A DNA stretch of 64,000 bases from Burkholderiaceae bacterium (GTDB lineage: Bacteria > Pseudomonadota > Gammaproteobacteria > Burkholderiales > Burkholderiaceae_E): NCBI GenBank assembly GCA_016710525.1, contig JADJVQ010000012.1, positions 1 to 64,000 of the forward strand, in the 5' to 3' direction. Below the pieces are notes generated by a model that worked only from the letters and a program-made list of their open reading frames with translations, did not search any database and was not told the origin of the DNA. The position numbers and the translations under genes are program-made. This document shows positions 1-7,633 of this stretch, in pieces; within the stretch, counting starts at the first letter, position 1, and every line of letters starts with the position of its first letter.

Positions 1-1468
1 GGTTGAACAGCGACGTGCCACGATGGCGACCGGGATACTCACGGTCCTGGTGGATGCGGATCGAGGCATAGCTGGCGTTGTTCGACAGGATGAACAGGAT
101 CGGCAACTGGCGTTCGACCGCGGCGATCATCTCGTTGCCGGTCATCATGAAGCCGCCGTCGCCGACCAGGCACACGACGCGCCGATCCGGATGGCGCAGC
201 TGGGTGGCGATCGCCGCCGGCACGCCGTAACCCATGGCGCCCGACAGGGGCGCCATCAGCCGCTGCGGCGGCGTCCAGGGGAAGTGGCGATAGGCAGGAA
301 CCGCGAAGGTGCCGGCATCGACGGTGACGATCAGATCGTGCGGGCCATGGCGATGCAGCGCACGCACCACCTCGTTGAAGTCGATGCCGTCGGCAGGGGC
401 GCGGCTGGGCCACGCGGCGATGTCCTCGTACAGCGCGCGCAGCTTGCCGCACCAGTCCGGGCGAGGCGGCGCCGCGGCGCCGTCGATCAGCGCGCGCGCC
501 AGTTCCACCGGATCGCAGACCAGGCCGAACTCCGCGCTGAAGTGCTGACCCACCACCCGGTCGTCCGGGTAGCAGTGCACCAGGGTCTGTGCCGGTACCG
601 GCAGCTCGGGGAAGCTGTAGCCCTGGCTGCTGATGTCGCCGTGCCGGGTGCCCAGCGCGAGGATCAGGTCGCTGCGCCGGAACGCGTCCAGCTGCGCGGC
701 CGGATTGGCCAGGCCAAGATCGCCGGCATACAGCGCGTGCCCGTTCGGGAACAGGTCCTGGCGTCGGAACGACACCACCACCGGGCATTGCCAGAACTCG
801 GCCAGCGCCAGCAGGGCCTCGCGGCCGCCGGGCACATCGAAGCTGCCGCCAGCCAGGATCAGCGGACGCCGGGCTGTTCGCAGCCGGGTCCGCAGCTCGC
901 CGACGGTGGCGGCACCGGGCAGCGTGGGCGCGTGCGGCCGGGCCGCCCAGGCCGGGCAGGCCACCGGCTGCTGCTGGATGTCCTCGGGCAGCACCAGGAC
1001 CACCGGACCGGGCGTGCCGGCGGTGGCGACGCGCACCGCCCGGAAGGCGGCTTCGGCCACCTGCGCCGGGTCGGTGACTTCGAACACCCACTTGGCGATC
1101 GAGCCGAACATCTTCTGGTAGTCGATCTCCTGGAAGGCCTCGCGGCGCAGGTCCCGCTTGGGGATCTGACCGACGATCAGGATCAGCGGCACCGCATCCT
1201 GCTGCGCGGTGTGCACGGCGATCGATGCATTCGCGGCTCCCGGGCCGCGGCTCACCAGCAGCACCCCCGGGCGGCGTGCCAGCCGGCCGTCGGCCACTGC
1301 CATGAATCCCGCGCCGGCCTCGTGCCGGCAGGTGACGACATCGATCGAATCGAAATCGCTCAGCGCGTCGAGCACACCGAGGTAACTTTCGCCGGGCACC
1401 AGGAAGACCCGGTCCACGCCATTGGCGGCCAGCACGCCCAGCAGCGCGTGCGATGAGCTGCGGTTCAT
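1..1468 (-). CDS. Thiamine-pyrophosphate-dependent enzyme, acetolactate synthase-like (3' end cut by window)
   Basis: The 489 visible codons read without interruption from an ATG at 1468 to the window edge. The N-terminal PYR domain has the conserved glutamate in CRHEAGAGFMAVADG (about residue 52), which activates the TPP aminopyrimidine. A central domain follows, then the C-terminal PP domain with GDGGFMMTGNEM, the Mg-diphosphate motif. Such enzymes decarboxylate or ligate 2-oxo acids; substrate cannot be told here (acetolactate synthase, benzoylformate decarboxylase and sulfoacetaldehyde acetyltransferase share this fold). The start lies 2 bases after the stop of the class II aldolase reading frame, so the two form an operon on the minus strand, which together with the neighbouring Bug remnant suggests a small catabolic module. 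The last ~50 residues are outside the window. Confidence 0.85.
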   Translation of the reverse strand, partial: MNRSSSHALLGVLAANGVDRVFLVPGESYLGVLDALSDFDSIDVVTCRHEAGAGFMAVADGRLARRPGVLLVSRGPGAANASIAVHTAQQDAVPLILIVGQIPKRDLRREAFQEIDYQKMFGSIAKWVFEVTDPAQVAEAAFRAVRVATAGTPGPVVLVLPEDIQQQPVACPAWAARPHAPTLPGAATVGELRTRLRTARRPLILAGGSFDVPGGREALLALAEFWQCPVVVSFRRQDLFPNGHALYAGDLGLANPAAQLDAFRRSDLILALGTRHGDISSQGYSFPELPVPAQTLVHCYPDDRVVGQHFSAEFGLVCDPVELARALIDGAAAPPRPDWCGKLRALYEDIAAWPSRAPADGIDFNEVVRALHRHGPHDLIVTVDAGTFAVPAYRHFPWTPPQRLMAPLSGAMGYGVPAAIATQLRHPDRRVVCLVGDGGFMMTGNEMIAAVERQLPILFILSNNASYASIRIHQDREYPGRHRGTSLFN

Positions 1469-1470
1469 CG

Positions 1471-2242
1471 CTAGACCGTCATGCGAGCGAACGACGGGTC
1501 GCGCCGCTCCAGGTAGCAGCATCGCCGGGCCATTCCATCACGCCGAAGGGGCGCCGCGCGTCGTGGGCTGGCAAAGGCGCGCGGTACGCCCGACCACCGC
1601 CGCCGAGGGATCACCAGTCGCGGTTGCAGGCCAGCGGCTGACCTGCGCGCGGCAGGCCATCCGAGCCAGTGCAACCTGCCAGGGTCGGCCGATGTCGGCG
1701 CCGGCGCTCAGCAGGCCGTGATTGCGCAGGATCATGGAATTGTGGCTGCCCAGGTCGCGCACCAGCCGCGCCCGTTCTTCCAGGTCGATCGCCACGCTCT
1801 CGTAGTCGTGGTACCCCAGGTGGCCGGCAAAGCGCATCGCCGTCTGGGTGAGCGGCAGCAGGCCGCAGGCCAGTGCCGACACCGCCATGCCGGCCTCCGA
1901 ATGGGTGTGGATCACGCACTGCACGTCGGGGCGAGCGCCATGCACCGCGCCGTGGATGACATAACCGGCCTGGTTGATGTCGAAGTCCGGGTGCGGATTG
2001 AACAGCACCTTGCCGTCGAGCTCGATGGTGACGAGAGACGAGGCGGCGACCTCTGCGTACATCAGGCCGTAGGGGTCGATCAATGGCCGGTGCCCTCGCC
2101 CGGCACGCGCGCGGTGATGTGGTTGTAGACCGGTCGCCATGCCGCCGAACAGCGGCATCAGCCGATAGCAGGCGGCGAGGTCGACCCGGGTGGCCCACTC
2201 GGCCTCGGAAACCACGTCGCGGACTTTGGCGCTTGCGTTCAT
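1471..2242 (-). pseudogene. Class II aldolase/adducin family protein, multiply frameshifted
   Basis: A complete class II aldolase can be pieced together, but only by changing frame several times. From the ATG at 2242 the frame gives MNASAKVRDV and later LIDPYGLMYAEV, the zinc motif CVIHTHSEAGMAV and LRNHGLLSAGADIG. The family segment YNHITARVPGEGTGH lies in another frame around 2090-2130. The C-terminal segments (HWL, ACNRD, GVMEWP, YLERRDPSFARMTV) are scattered over all three frames between 1690 and the stop at 1471. At least four single-base changes are needed. Every fragment still matches the family, so sequence error or very recent decay is more likely than old decay. Class II aldolases cleave or epimerise hydroxy-carbonyl compounds using a zinc ion held by His residues. 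The stop is 2 bases from the TPP gene, so the two are one operon. Confidence 0.75.
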
Positions 2243-2258
2243 GTCGTCGGTTCCCTGT

Positions 2259-2423
2259 TCAATCGATCCGGGCGCCGGTCTCGCGGACCAGCTTGCCCCA
2301 CTTGACGTTTTCGCTGCTGATGTGGGCAACGAACTCGTCGGGCGTGCTCTTGAGGATTTCGGCGCCGGCGTCGAGTCTCGGCAGGCGCCGGGTGGGGCCG
2401 GGAGGAGATGAAGGTCGGATCAT
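2259..2423 (-). pseudogene. C-terminal remnant of a Bug/TctC solute receptor
   Basis: A short frame (ATG at 2423, stop at 2259) ends in residues typical of the C-terminus of Bug-family periplasmic receptors: AEILKSTPDEFVAHISSENV followed by KWGKLVRETGARID. Complete family members are about 325 residues; only about 45 remain, and the upstream sequence belongs to the divergent CoA-transferase promoter. It lies directly upstream of the aldolase gene, where a receptor gene often sits in such catabolic operons. It is therefore probably what is left after a deletion that joined this region to the CoA-transferase gene. No function is expected. Confidence 0.6.
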
Positions 2424-2508
2424 GGGTGTCCTTGCGGTGGGCGGCTATTCGGTGCGGCCCCGACGCTATCATGCTCGACCCCATGCACGACCCCGGAGTC
2501 CCGCAACC

Positions 2509-3767
2509 ATGAATCCATCCGACCGATCGCCCGAGCCGGCCGACGCCGCGGCGCTGCCACTGGCCGGCGTGCGCGTGATCGAATTCACCCACATGGTGAT
2601 GGGCCCGACCTGCGGCATGATCCTGGCCGACCTGGGCGCCGAGGTGATCAAGGTCGAACCGCTGGCCGGTGACAACACCCGCCGCCTGCTGGGCTCGGGA
2701 GCCGGTTTCTACCCGATGTTCAACCGCAACAAGCGCAGCCTGGCGGTCGATGTCAAGGACGGGCGCGGCCGCGAGATCGTGCTGCGCCTGGCGGGCGGAG
2801 CCGACGTGTTCAGCGAGAACTTCAAGGGCGGGGTGATGGACAAGCTGGGGCTGGGCTATCCGGCGCTGCGCGCGCTCAACCCGCGGCTGATCTATGTGTC
2901 GCACAAGGGGTTCCTGCCCGGGCCCTATGAACACCGCACCGCACTGGACGAAGTGGTGCAGATGATGGGCGGACTGGCCTACATGACCGGGCGCAGGGCC
3001 GCCCGCTGCGCGCCGGCACCAGCGTGAACGACATCATGGGCGGCATGTTCGGCGCGATCGGAGTGCTGGCGGCGCTGCGCCAGCGCGAGACCACCGGGGT
3101 GGGCCAGGCGGTGCAAAGCGCCCTGTTCGAGAACAATGTTTTTCTGGTTGCGCAGCACATGATGCAGTTCGCGGTGACCGGCCAGGCGGCGGCGCCGATG
3201 CCCAGCCGGCTGTCGGCCTGGGCCGTCTACGACGTGTTCACCGTCAGGGACGATGAGCAGGTTTTCCTGGCCGCGGTCAGCGACACCCAATGGGCGCTGT
3301 TGTGCGAGGAGTTCGCGTTCGCCGATCTGCTGGGCGACGCCCGGCTGGGCTCCAACAACGACCGGGTGCGCGCCCGCGAGTGGCTGATTCCGGAGCTGCG
3401 CGCTCGCTTCGCGGAATTCGCCGCGTCCGACCTGATGAATCGGTTCGAACGGGTGGGCTTGCCTTACGCGCCCATCACGCGGCCCGAGGAACTCTTCGAC
3501 GATCCGCACCTGCTCGCCACTGGCGGCCTGGCGCCGATCACGGTGCCCGCCGACGGCAGCGGTGCTGGCCGCGTGATCGAGACGCGCACCGCGCTGCTGC
3601 CGCTCACGCTGGGCGGCGAGCGTCTGGGGGTGCGGCGCGGACCGCCCGCGCTGGGCGCCGATACGCGCAGCCTGCTGCGCGAGGCCGGGTATCGGGACGA
3701 CGAGATCGGCGCGCTGCTGCAGGCGGGGGTGGTCGCCAGCGACGACGGACCGGCCGCCCCCGGCTGA
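2509..3767 (+). pseudogene. CaiB/BaiF CoA-transferase, single frameshift near 2990
   Basis: Class III CoA-transferases move CoA between carboxylic acids through an aspartyl-CoA thioester. The first frame runs from ATG 2509 (MNPSDRSPEP) through GVRVIEFTHMVMGPTCGMIL and DLGAEVIKVEP to the catalytic-aspartate region DEVVQMMGGLAYMTG, then hits TGA at 3025-3027. The second frame continues exactly where the family should (GRPLRAGTSVNDIMGGMFGA) and runs to 3767. One missing base in GGGCGCAGGG (about 2989-2998) accounts for the break; restoring it gives about 420 residues, the usual family length. Both halves are well conserved, so this may be a sequence error rather than a dead gene. It is divergent from the Bug remnant/aldolase/TPP operon and may activate the same acid substrate. 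Confidence 0.8.
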
Positions 3768-3771
3768 ACGC

Positions 3772-4827
3772 TCATGTGCCCAGGGGCCGGGCTGGGAACA
3801 GGCCTGTTGCGCGCGCCTGGGCCACCAGCGCGTCCAGGATCCCCCGCGGCCCGGCGGGATGGCGCACGGCGGCGCGTTCTCCGATCTGGCGAAGCAGCCG
3901 GGTGGCCAGACGGCGCGCCGGACGCACCGACAGGTAATGGCGCATCGGGGTGTGGCTGCGCAGCACTGCCGCCACGCGCTGCCCGTACCCGTCGGTATGG
4001 GCGCGGATGACCCCGGCTGGCAGGTCGAGGCGGTCGTCGCGCACAAAAATCACGTCGATGTTGCCGCCGTCGCCGGACACTTGCGAAGCGACCGGCGCCA
4101 GTCCGGTCTCGAGCCCCAGCCGTTCCAGCGTTGGCAGGCCCCAGGTGAACAGGTGCGCGCGGTGAAAGGTGTGAGCCGGCGCCTGGCAGGTGGCCTCCAC
4201 GTTGGGCACCTCGACCACCAGATGCCCTCCCGGGCGCAGCCAGCCATGCAGGATGCGCATCGCCGCGCGCGGATCGGCGAGGTGCTCGAGCACATGGTGG
4301 AGGGTGATCAGGTCGTAGTCGCCGCGGATCTGCGCGCCGCGCTCGACGAATCCCTCGTGCACCGGCAGTGCCAGGCGTTCGCGGGCGTGCTGCGCGTAGC
4401 CCCGGTTCGGTTCCAGCCCTTCGGCCCGCGCACGGCCCAGGTGGGTCAGCAGGTACAGCATCTCGCCGCCTCCGCAACCCACATCGAGCGCGCGCGGCTG
4501 TCCGGCCAGCAGCGGCCGGATTCGCGCGAGGCGCGACAGTGCGGCGCGGCCGGCGCGCAGCACGTGGTGCGCACGAGGCTCGAACACGCCCTTGTAGTCC
4601 TGTCGATAGTGATGCTCGTACCACGCGTCGAGCTGGTCGCGGGCGGGTGGCGGGTCGAAAACGAGGGCCTGTTCACACTACGGCGCGTGCCTTCCCGTAG
4701 TGTGAACAGGCCCTGACCCGCAGTCATGGCACAGGTAGTTGCTCAGCGGGCGGCCATCGCGGTCGCGATGCGAGGCGGGAAAACAGCGCTGGCCCGCGCA
4801 CAGCGGGCAGGTCGGGGTTGAAGTCAA
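3772..4827 (-). pseudogene. Class I SAM methyltransferase with N-terminal zinc-ribbon, split by a 51-base insertion
   Basis: The N-terminal piece starts at a TTG (4827) preceded by GGAGAG and carries two CxxC pairs (CPLC, CHDC) around SHRDRDGRPLSNYLC. Right after CHDCG the frame enters a 51-base insertion (4666-4716) with an in-frame TAG. On the far side the gene resumes with LVFDPPPARDQLDAWYEHHY and the methyltransferase domain: motif I LDVGCGGGEML, then ITLHHVLEHLADP and a C-terminal helical part to 3772. Removing the insertion restores one continuous frame of about 335 residues. A residual 271-residue product could start at a GTG (4587), before motif I, so partial function is possible. The fold suggests methylation of a small molecule or sugar-linked substrate; the target is unknown. 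It converges with the CoA-transferase gene, 4 bases apart. Confidence 0.75.
4665..4713. repeat. REP/MITE-like perfect inverted repeat inside a methyltransferase gene
   Basis: Two 19-base arms, GGGCCTGTTCACACTACGG (4665-4683) and its exact complement (4695-4713), flank an 11-base loop. The arms can form a very stable hairpin in DNA or RNA. The element accounts for nearly all of the 51 bases that interrupt the methyltransferase frame. It encodes no protein, and no second copy was noticed in the window. Size and form resemble mobile palindromic REP/REPIN-type units rather than an insertion sequence; that classification is inference. Confidence 0.75.
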
Positions 4828-4924
4828 AGTGGCTCTCCAGGTCGAATCGCCCCGGGGCACGCCGACGAGGGCGCGCGCGGGTAGTTCGCCGAAGCCCGGG
4901 GGCTCGGCGGATCTCAGGCGGAAT

Positions 4925-5314
4925 TCAGGAGAGCGATGGGGGGCCGCGGGGCGGCTTGACGATCTGGAAAGGGTCGTCGGGCAGGGCGCGGGTGTGCCAG
5001 GCCGGCGGCGGGTCGTGGGTATCTCCGGTGCCGGGCAGGCGGCGCTCGGGAACCGGGGCCGGATGGGCGTGAAGATCGAGCGCGACGCGGCGAGATTCGT
5101 CCTGTGCGGTGATGGTGGCCGGCACCGAACCATCGCATTGCCCCGCGGCCTTGAAGGCCATCGTATCGGGCAGGTGAATGCGGGCCGTGCCGGGGGCTGA
5201 GCCGCTCGCGGCGCCAGCCTGCCGGGGATGCGCGTGCAGCAGCGGCTGCAGGCATTGCAGCAGCGTCAGCGACACGATCATCAGCAGGTGGGCAAGCGCT
5301 CGCCGGGCGCGCAT
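4925..5314 (-). CDS. Small secreted protein of unknown function
   Basis: This 129-residue frame starts at ATG 5314, preceded by GGAAG at good spacing. It opens with a clear signal sequence: two arginines, the hydrophobic stretch ALAHLLMIVSLTLLQCLQPLL and a cleavage region near HAHPRQAGA. The rest is rich in Pro, His, Arg and Asp, with ARIHLPDTMAFKAAGQCDG and two His-Pro clusters. No family was recognised. It lies between the methyltransferase and the divergent GntR regulator. The signal peptide and codon pattern favour a real gene; the function is open. Confidence 0.55.
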   Translation of the reverse strand: MRARRALAHLLMIVSLTLLQCLQPLLHAHPRQAGAASGSAPGTARIHLPDTMAFKAAGQCDGSVPATITAQDESRRVALDLHAHPAPVPERRLPGTGDTHDPPPAWHTRALPDDPFQIVKPPRGPPSLS

Positions 5315-5492
5315 CTGAGTTCTTCCGGGGGATGGGCTCGATGGAACGGGCGCAAGCGTATCGGCAGACACGCTCGGCCCGCCCAAAATGCCGACACCGG
5401 CCAGGGGCAATGGCACCGGTACCTCGTTCCGATTCCCGGCAGGCGGACGCGGGTGTCGCCTGGTATTGCCTGGCAACGAGCGCGGTGCTTGT

Positions 5493-5519
5493 TTGTCTGA
5501 TTGACAGAATGTCAGACAA
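5493..5519. promoter_or_regulatory. Inverted repeat, probable GntR operator
   Basis: TTGTCTGA (5493-5500) and TCAGACAA (5512-5519) form an 8-base inverted repeat with an 11-base spacer. It sits just ahead of the GntR gene and overlaps the first possible ATG (5509). GntR/FadR regulators often bind TGTC/GACA-type palindromes near their own promoters, so autoregulation is likely. This is inferred from sequence and position. Confidence 0.5.
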
Positions 5520-5538
5520 TGTTCAAGCTTGCATCGCC

Positions 5539-6249
5539 ATGACCCTTGCGCGCCTCGACAGCATCGACAGACCCACCATTCGCGAGCATGCCGAGGTCCG
5601 GTTGCGCGACGCCATCGTCGAGGGCCGTCTTGCCCCGGGCGAACGTCTGGTCGAGCGCGAACTCTGCGAGGCCCTGGGCATCAGCAGACCGTCCCTGCGC
5701 GAGGCGCTGCGTGGCCTGGCCGGCGAAGGGCTGGTGCAGATCGTGGCTCACCGCGGACCTGCCGTGGCGGTGATCACCCGCGAGCAGGCGGCTGAGATCT
5801 TCACGGTGCGTGAGGCGCTCGAAGGCATGGCGGCGCGGCTGCTGGCCGCGCGGCCCGATCCGGGCGCCATCGCCCAGATGCGCCAGTCGGTTCGGACTCT
5901 GCAGCGCATTGCCGCCGGGCGTATGGATCGCGCCGAACTGGTCGCGACCAAGGCCCTGTTCTATGACGCACTGTTCGGCGGCTGTGGCAACCAGACGCTG
6001 TCCCAGGTGATGCGCCAGCTGCTGGCGCGCATCAGCCTGCTGCGGCGAGCCTCGTTGTCGCGGCCCGGCCGGCTGGCGCATAGCATCGCCGAGATCACCG
6101 CCATCGTCGATGCCATCGAGGCCGGCGACGAAGCCGGCGCCGAACAGGCGGCCCGGCTGCATGTGCGCCGGGCTTGCGCCGCCGCGCTCGAACTGCTCGA
6201 TGGTGCAGCCGATGCGCTGCCCTCGACCGCTTCCCGGGGCGCCGGATGA
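5539..6249 (+). CDS. GntR family transcriptional regulator, FadR/FCD subfamily
   Basis: The N-terminal winged helix-turn-helix is clear: VRLRDAIVEGRLAPGERLVE, then LCEALGISRPSLREALRGL and the wing GLVQIVAHRGPAV. A C-terminal all-helical FCD effector domain follows (TVREALEGMAARLLAA, FYDALFGGCGNQTL, HSIAEITAIVDAIEAGD), with the usual Asp/His-type metal-binding positions for a carboxylate ligand. The protein is about 236 residues, normal for the family. I prefer ATG 5539 because the palindromic operator lies upstream of it and overlaps the alternative ATG at 5509. The regulator probably controls the decarboxylase/dehydrogenase pair that follows on the same strand, with an organic acid as inducer; this is inferred from position. 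Confidence 0.85.
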   Translation: MTLARLDSIDRPTIREHAEVRLRDAIVEGRLAPGERLVERELCEALGISRPSLREALRGLAGEGLVQIVAHRGPAVAVITREQAAEIFTVREALEGMAARLLAARPDPGAIAQMRQSVRTLQRIAAGRMDRAELVATKALFYDALFGGCGNQTLSQVMRQLLARISLLRRASLSRPGRLAHSIAEITAIVDAIEAGDEAGAEQAARLHVRRACAAALELLDGAADALPSTASRGAG

Positions 6250-6364
6250 TCCGACAGCAGAAGCCGGTCATCCGGCGCGCCGGTGTCTGCGCCGACTGAA
6301 CTTTCCACCGGCCGGCGCAGCGCCGCCGGCCCCGTCCCGCCAGCCACACGAAGGAGTGCAAACC

Positions 6365-6742
6365 ATGAATCAAGAACTGTTCGACAAAGGCCTGAAGGTT
6401 CGTCGCGAAGTGCTCGGCGCCGAGTACGTCGACAAGTCGATCGCCAGCGCCGACGATTTCAACCGCCCGATGCAGGAGCTGGTCACCGAATACTGCTGGG
6501 GCGAGATCTGGAATCGCCCGGGCCTGGACCGCAAGACCCGCAGCATCATCAATCTGTCGATGCTCACCGCCCTGAACCGGCCGCACGAGATCAAGCTCCA
6601 TGTGCTGGGCGCGATCAACAACGGCCTGACCAAGGCCGAGATCTCGGAAGTATTTCTGCAGGCAGCCATCTACTGCGGCGTGCCGGCGGCGATCGACAGC
6701 TTCCGCGTCGCGCGCGAAGTCTTCAAGGAACAGGGGATCTGA
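6365..6742 (+). CDS. Carboxymuconolactone decarboxylase family protein
   Basis: This 125-residue protein matches the PcaC-like branch of the CMD family: ELVTEYCWGEIWNRPGL, KTRSIINLSMLTALNRPHE, then AINNGLTKAEISEVFLQAA and IYCGVPAAIDSF. PcaC decarboxylates gamma-carboxymuconolactone in protocatechuate breakdown, but many relatives have other or unknown substrates, and the CxxC of AhpD-type members is absent. AAGGAG lies 8 bases before ATG 6365. The stop overlaps the start of the next gene (TGATG at 6740-6744), so the two are co-translated. A role in oxidation or decarboxylation of an aromatic or hydroxy acid is inferred. Confidence 0.85.
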   Translation: MNQELFDKGLKVRREVLGAEYVDKSIASADDFNRPMQELVTEYCWGEIWNRPGLDRKTRSIINLSMLTALNRPHEIKLHVLGAINNGLTKAEISEVFLQAAIYCGVPAAIDSFRVAREVFKEQGI

Positions 6743-7614
6743 TGAGCAAGCCGATCGGATTCATCGGGATCGGCCAGATGGGCCGGCCCATGGTCGAGCG
6801 GCTGGCGGGGGCGGGGCACGCGGTGCTGGTCCACGACCGGCGGGCCGAAGCGCTGGCGCCGCTGTCCGCGGTGCCTGGCGTGACGGCTGCCGCCTCCGCG
6901 GCGCTGCTCGCGCAATCCTGCGAAGCCATCATCCTGATGCTGCCCGACAGCCCCATTGTCGACGCGCTGCTGTGGAGCGACGGATTTGCCGCGAGCCTGC
7001 CCAGGGGCAGCCTGCTGATCGACATGGGCTCGTCCAACCCGAATGCCACGCGCGCCAATCAGGCGAAGCTGGCGGCGATGGGCATCGCCCTGGTCGATGC
7101 GCCGGTGTCGGGTGGCGTGCGGCGCGCCGTCGACGGATCGCTGGCGATCATGGTCGGGGGCGCGAGCGGCGACGTCGAGCGGGCGCTGCCGCTGCTGCAG
7201 CCGATGGGCAAGAGCATCGTGCCTGTCGGCCCGCCCGGCGCCGGCCATGCGGTCAAGGCCTTGAACAACTACGTGTCGGCCGCCGGGCTGGTGGCCGCCT
7301 GCGAGGCACTGGTCGCCGCCGAGAAGTTCGGCATCGACCCGTCGGTGGCCAATCGGGTGTTCAACGTCTCGACCGGACGCAACAACACCACCGACGTGAA
7401 GGTCGAGCAGTTCATGCTGTCCGGCACCTTCAATTCGGGCTTCGCGGCGGCGCTGATGCGCAAGGATCTCGATACCGCGCATGCGCTGATGCAGTCGCTG
7501 GACAGCGAGCGCGCCCTGATGGAAGCCTGCGCGCGAATGTGGCAGCAGGCCGAGGCGGCGCTGCCCAAGGGGGCGGACCACACCGCGATGTTCACCTATG
7601 TGAAGCAGGGCTGA
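6742..7614 (+). CDS. NAD(P)-dependent 3-hydroxyisobutyrate dehydrogenase family protein
   Basis: The 290-residue protein is full length for the beta-hydroxyacid dehydrogenase family (HIBADH, tartronate semialdehyde reductase, GarR). It begins with the Rossmann motif GFIGIGQMGRPM, has the substrate loop VDAPVSGGVRRAVDGSLAIM, the catalytic lysine in GHAVKALNNYVSAAG, and the C-terminal FNSGFAAALMRKDLDTA. These cytosolic enzymes oxidise short 3-hydroxy acids or reduce the corresponding semialdehydes. The ATG overlaps the stop of the decarboxylase-like gene, and a FadR-type regulator lies upstream, so the three probably form one acid-utilisation unit. Confidence 0.88.
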   Translation: MSKPIGFIGIGQMGRPMVERLAGAGHAVLVHDRRAEALAPLSAVPGVTAAASAALLAQSCEAIILMLPDSPIVDALLWSDGFAASLPRGSLLIDMGSSNPNATRANQAKLAAMGIALVDAPVSGGVRRAVDGSLAIMVGGASGDVERALPLLQPMGKSIVPVGPPGAGHAVKALNNYVSAAGLVAACEALVAAEKFGIDPSVANRVFNVSTGRNNTTDVKVEQFMLSGTFNSGFAAALMRKDLDTAHALMQSLDSERALMEACARMWQQAEAALPKGADHTAMFTYVKQG

Positions 7615-7633
7615 CGAAACCCGCCGCCCGTAG

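Noticed and set aside
4665..4713. Terminal inverted repeats of an insertion sequence
   Set aside because: Only 11 bases lie between the arms, so there is no room for a transposase; a REP-like palindrome fits better.
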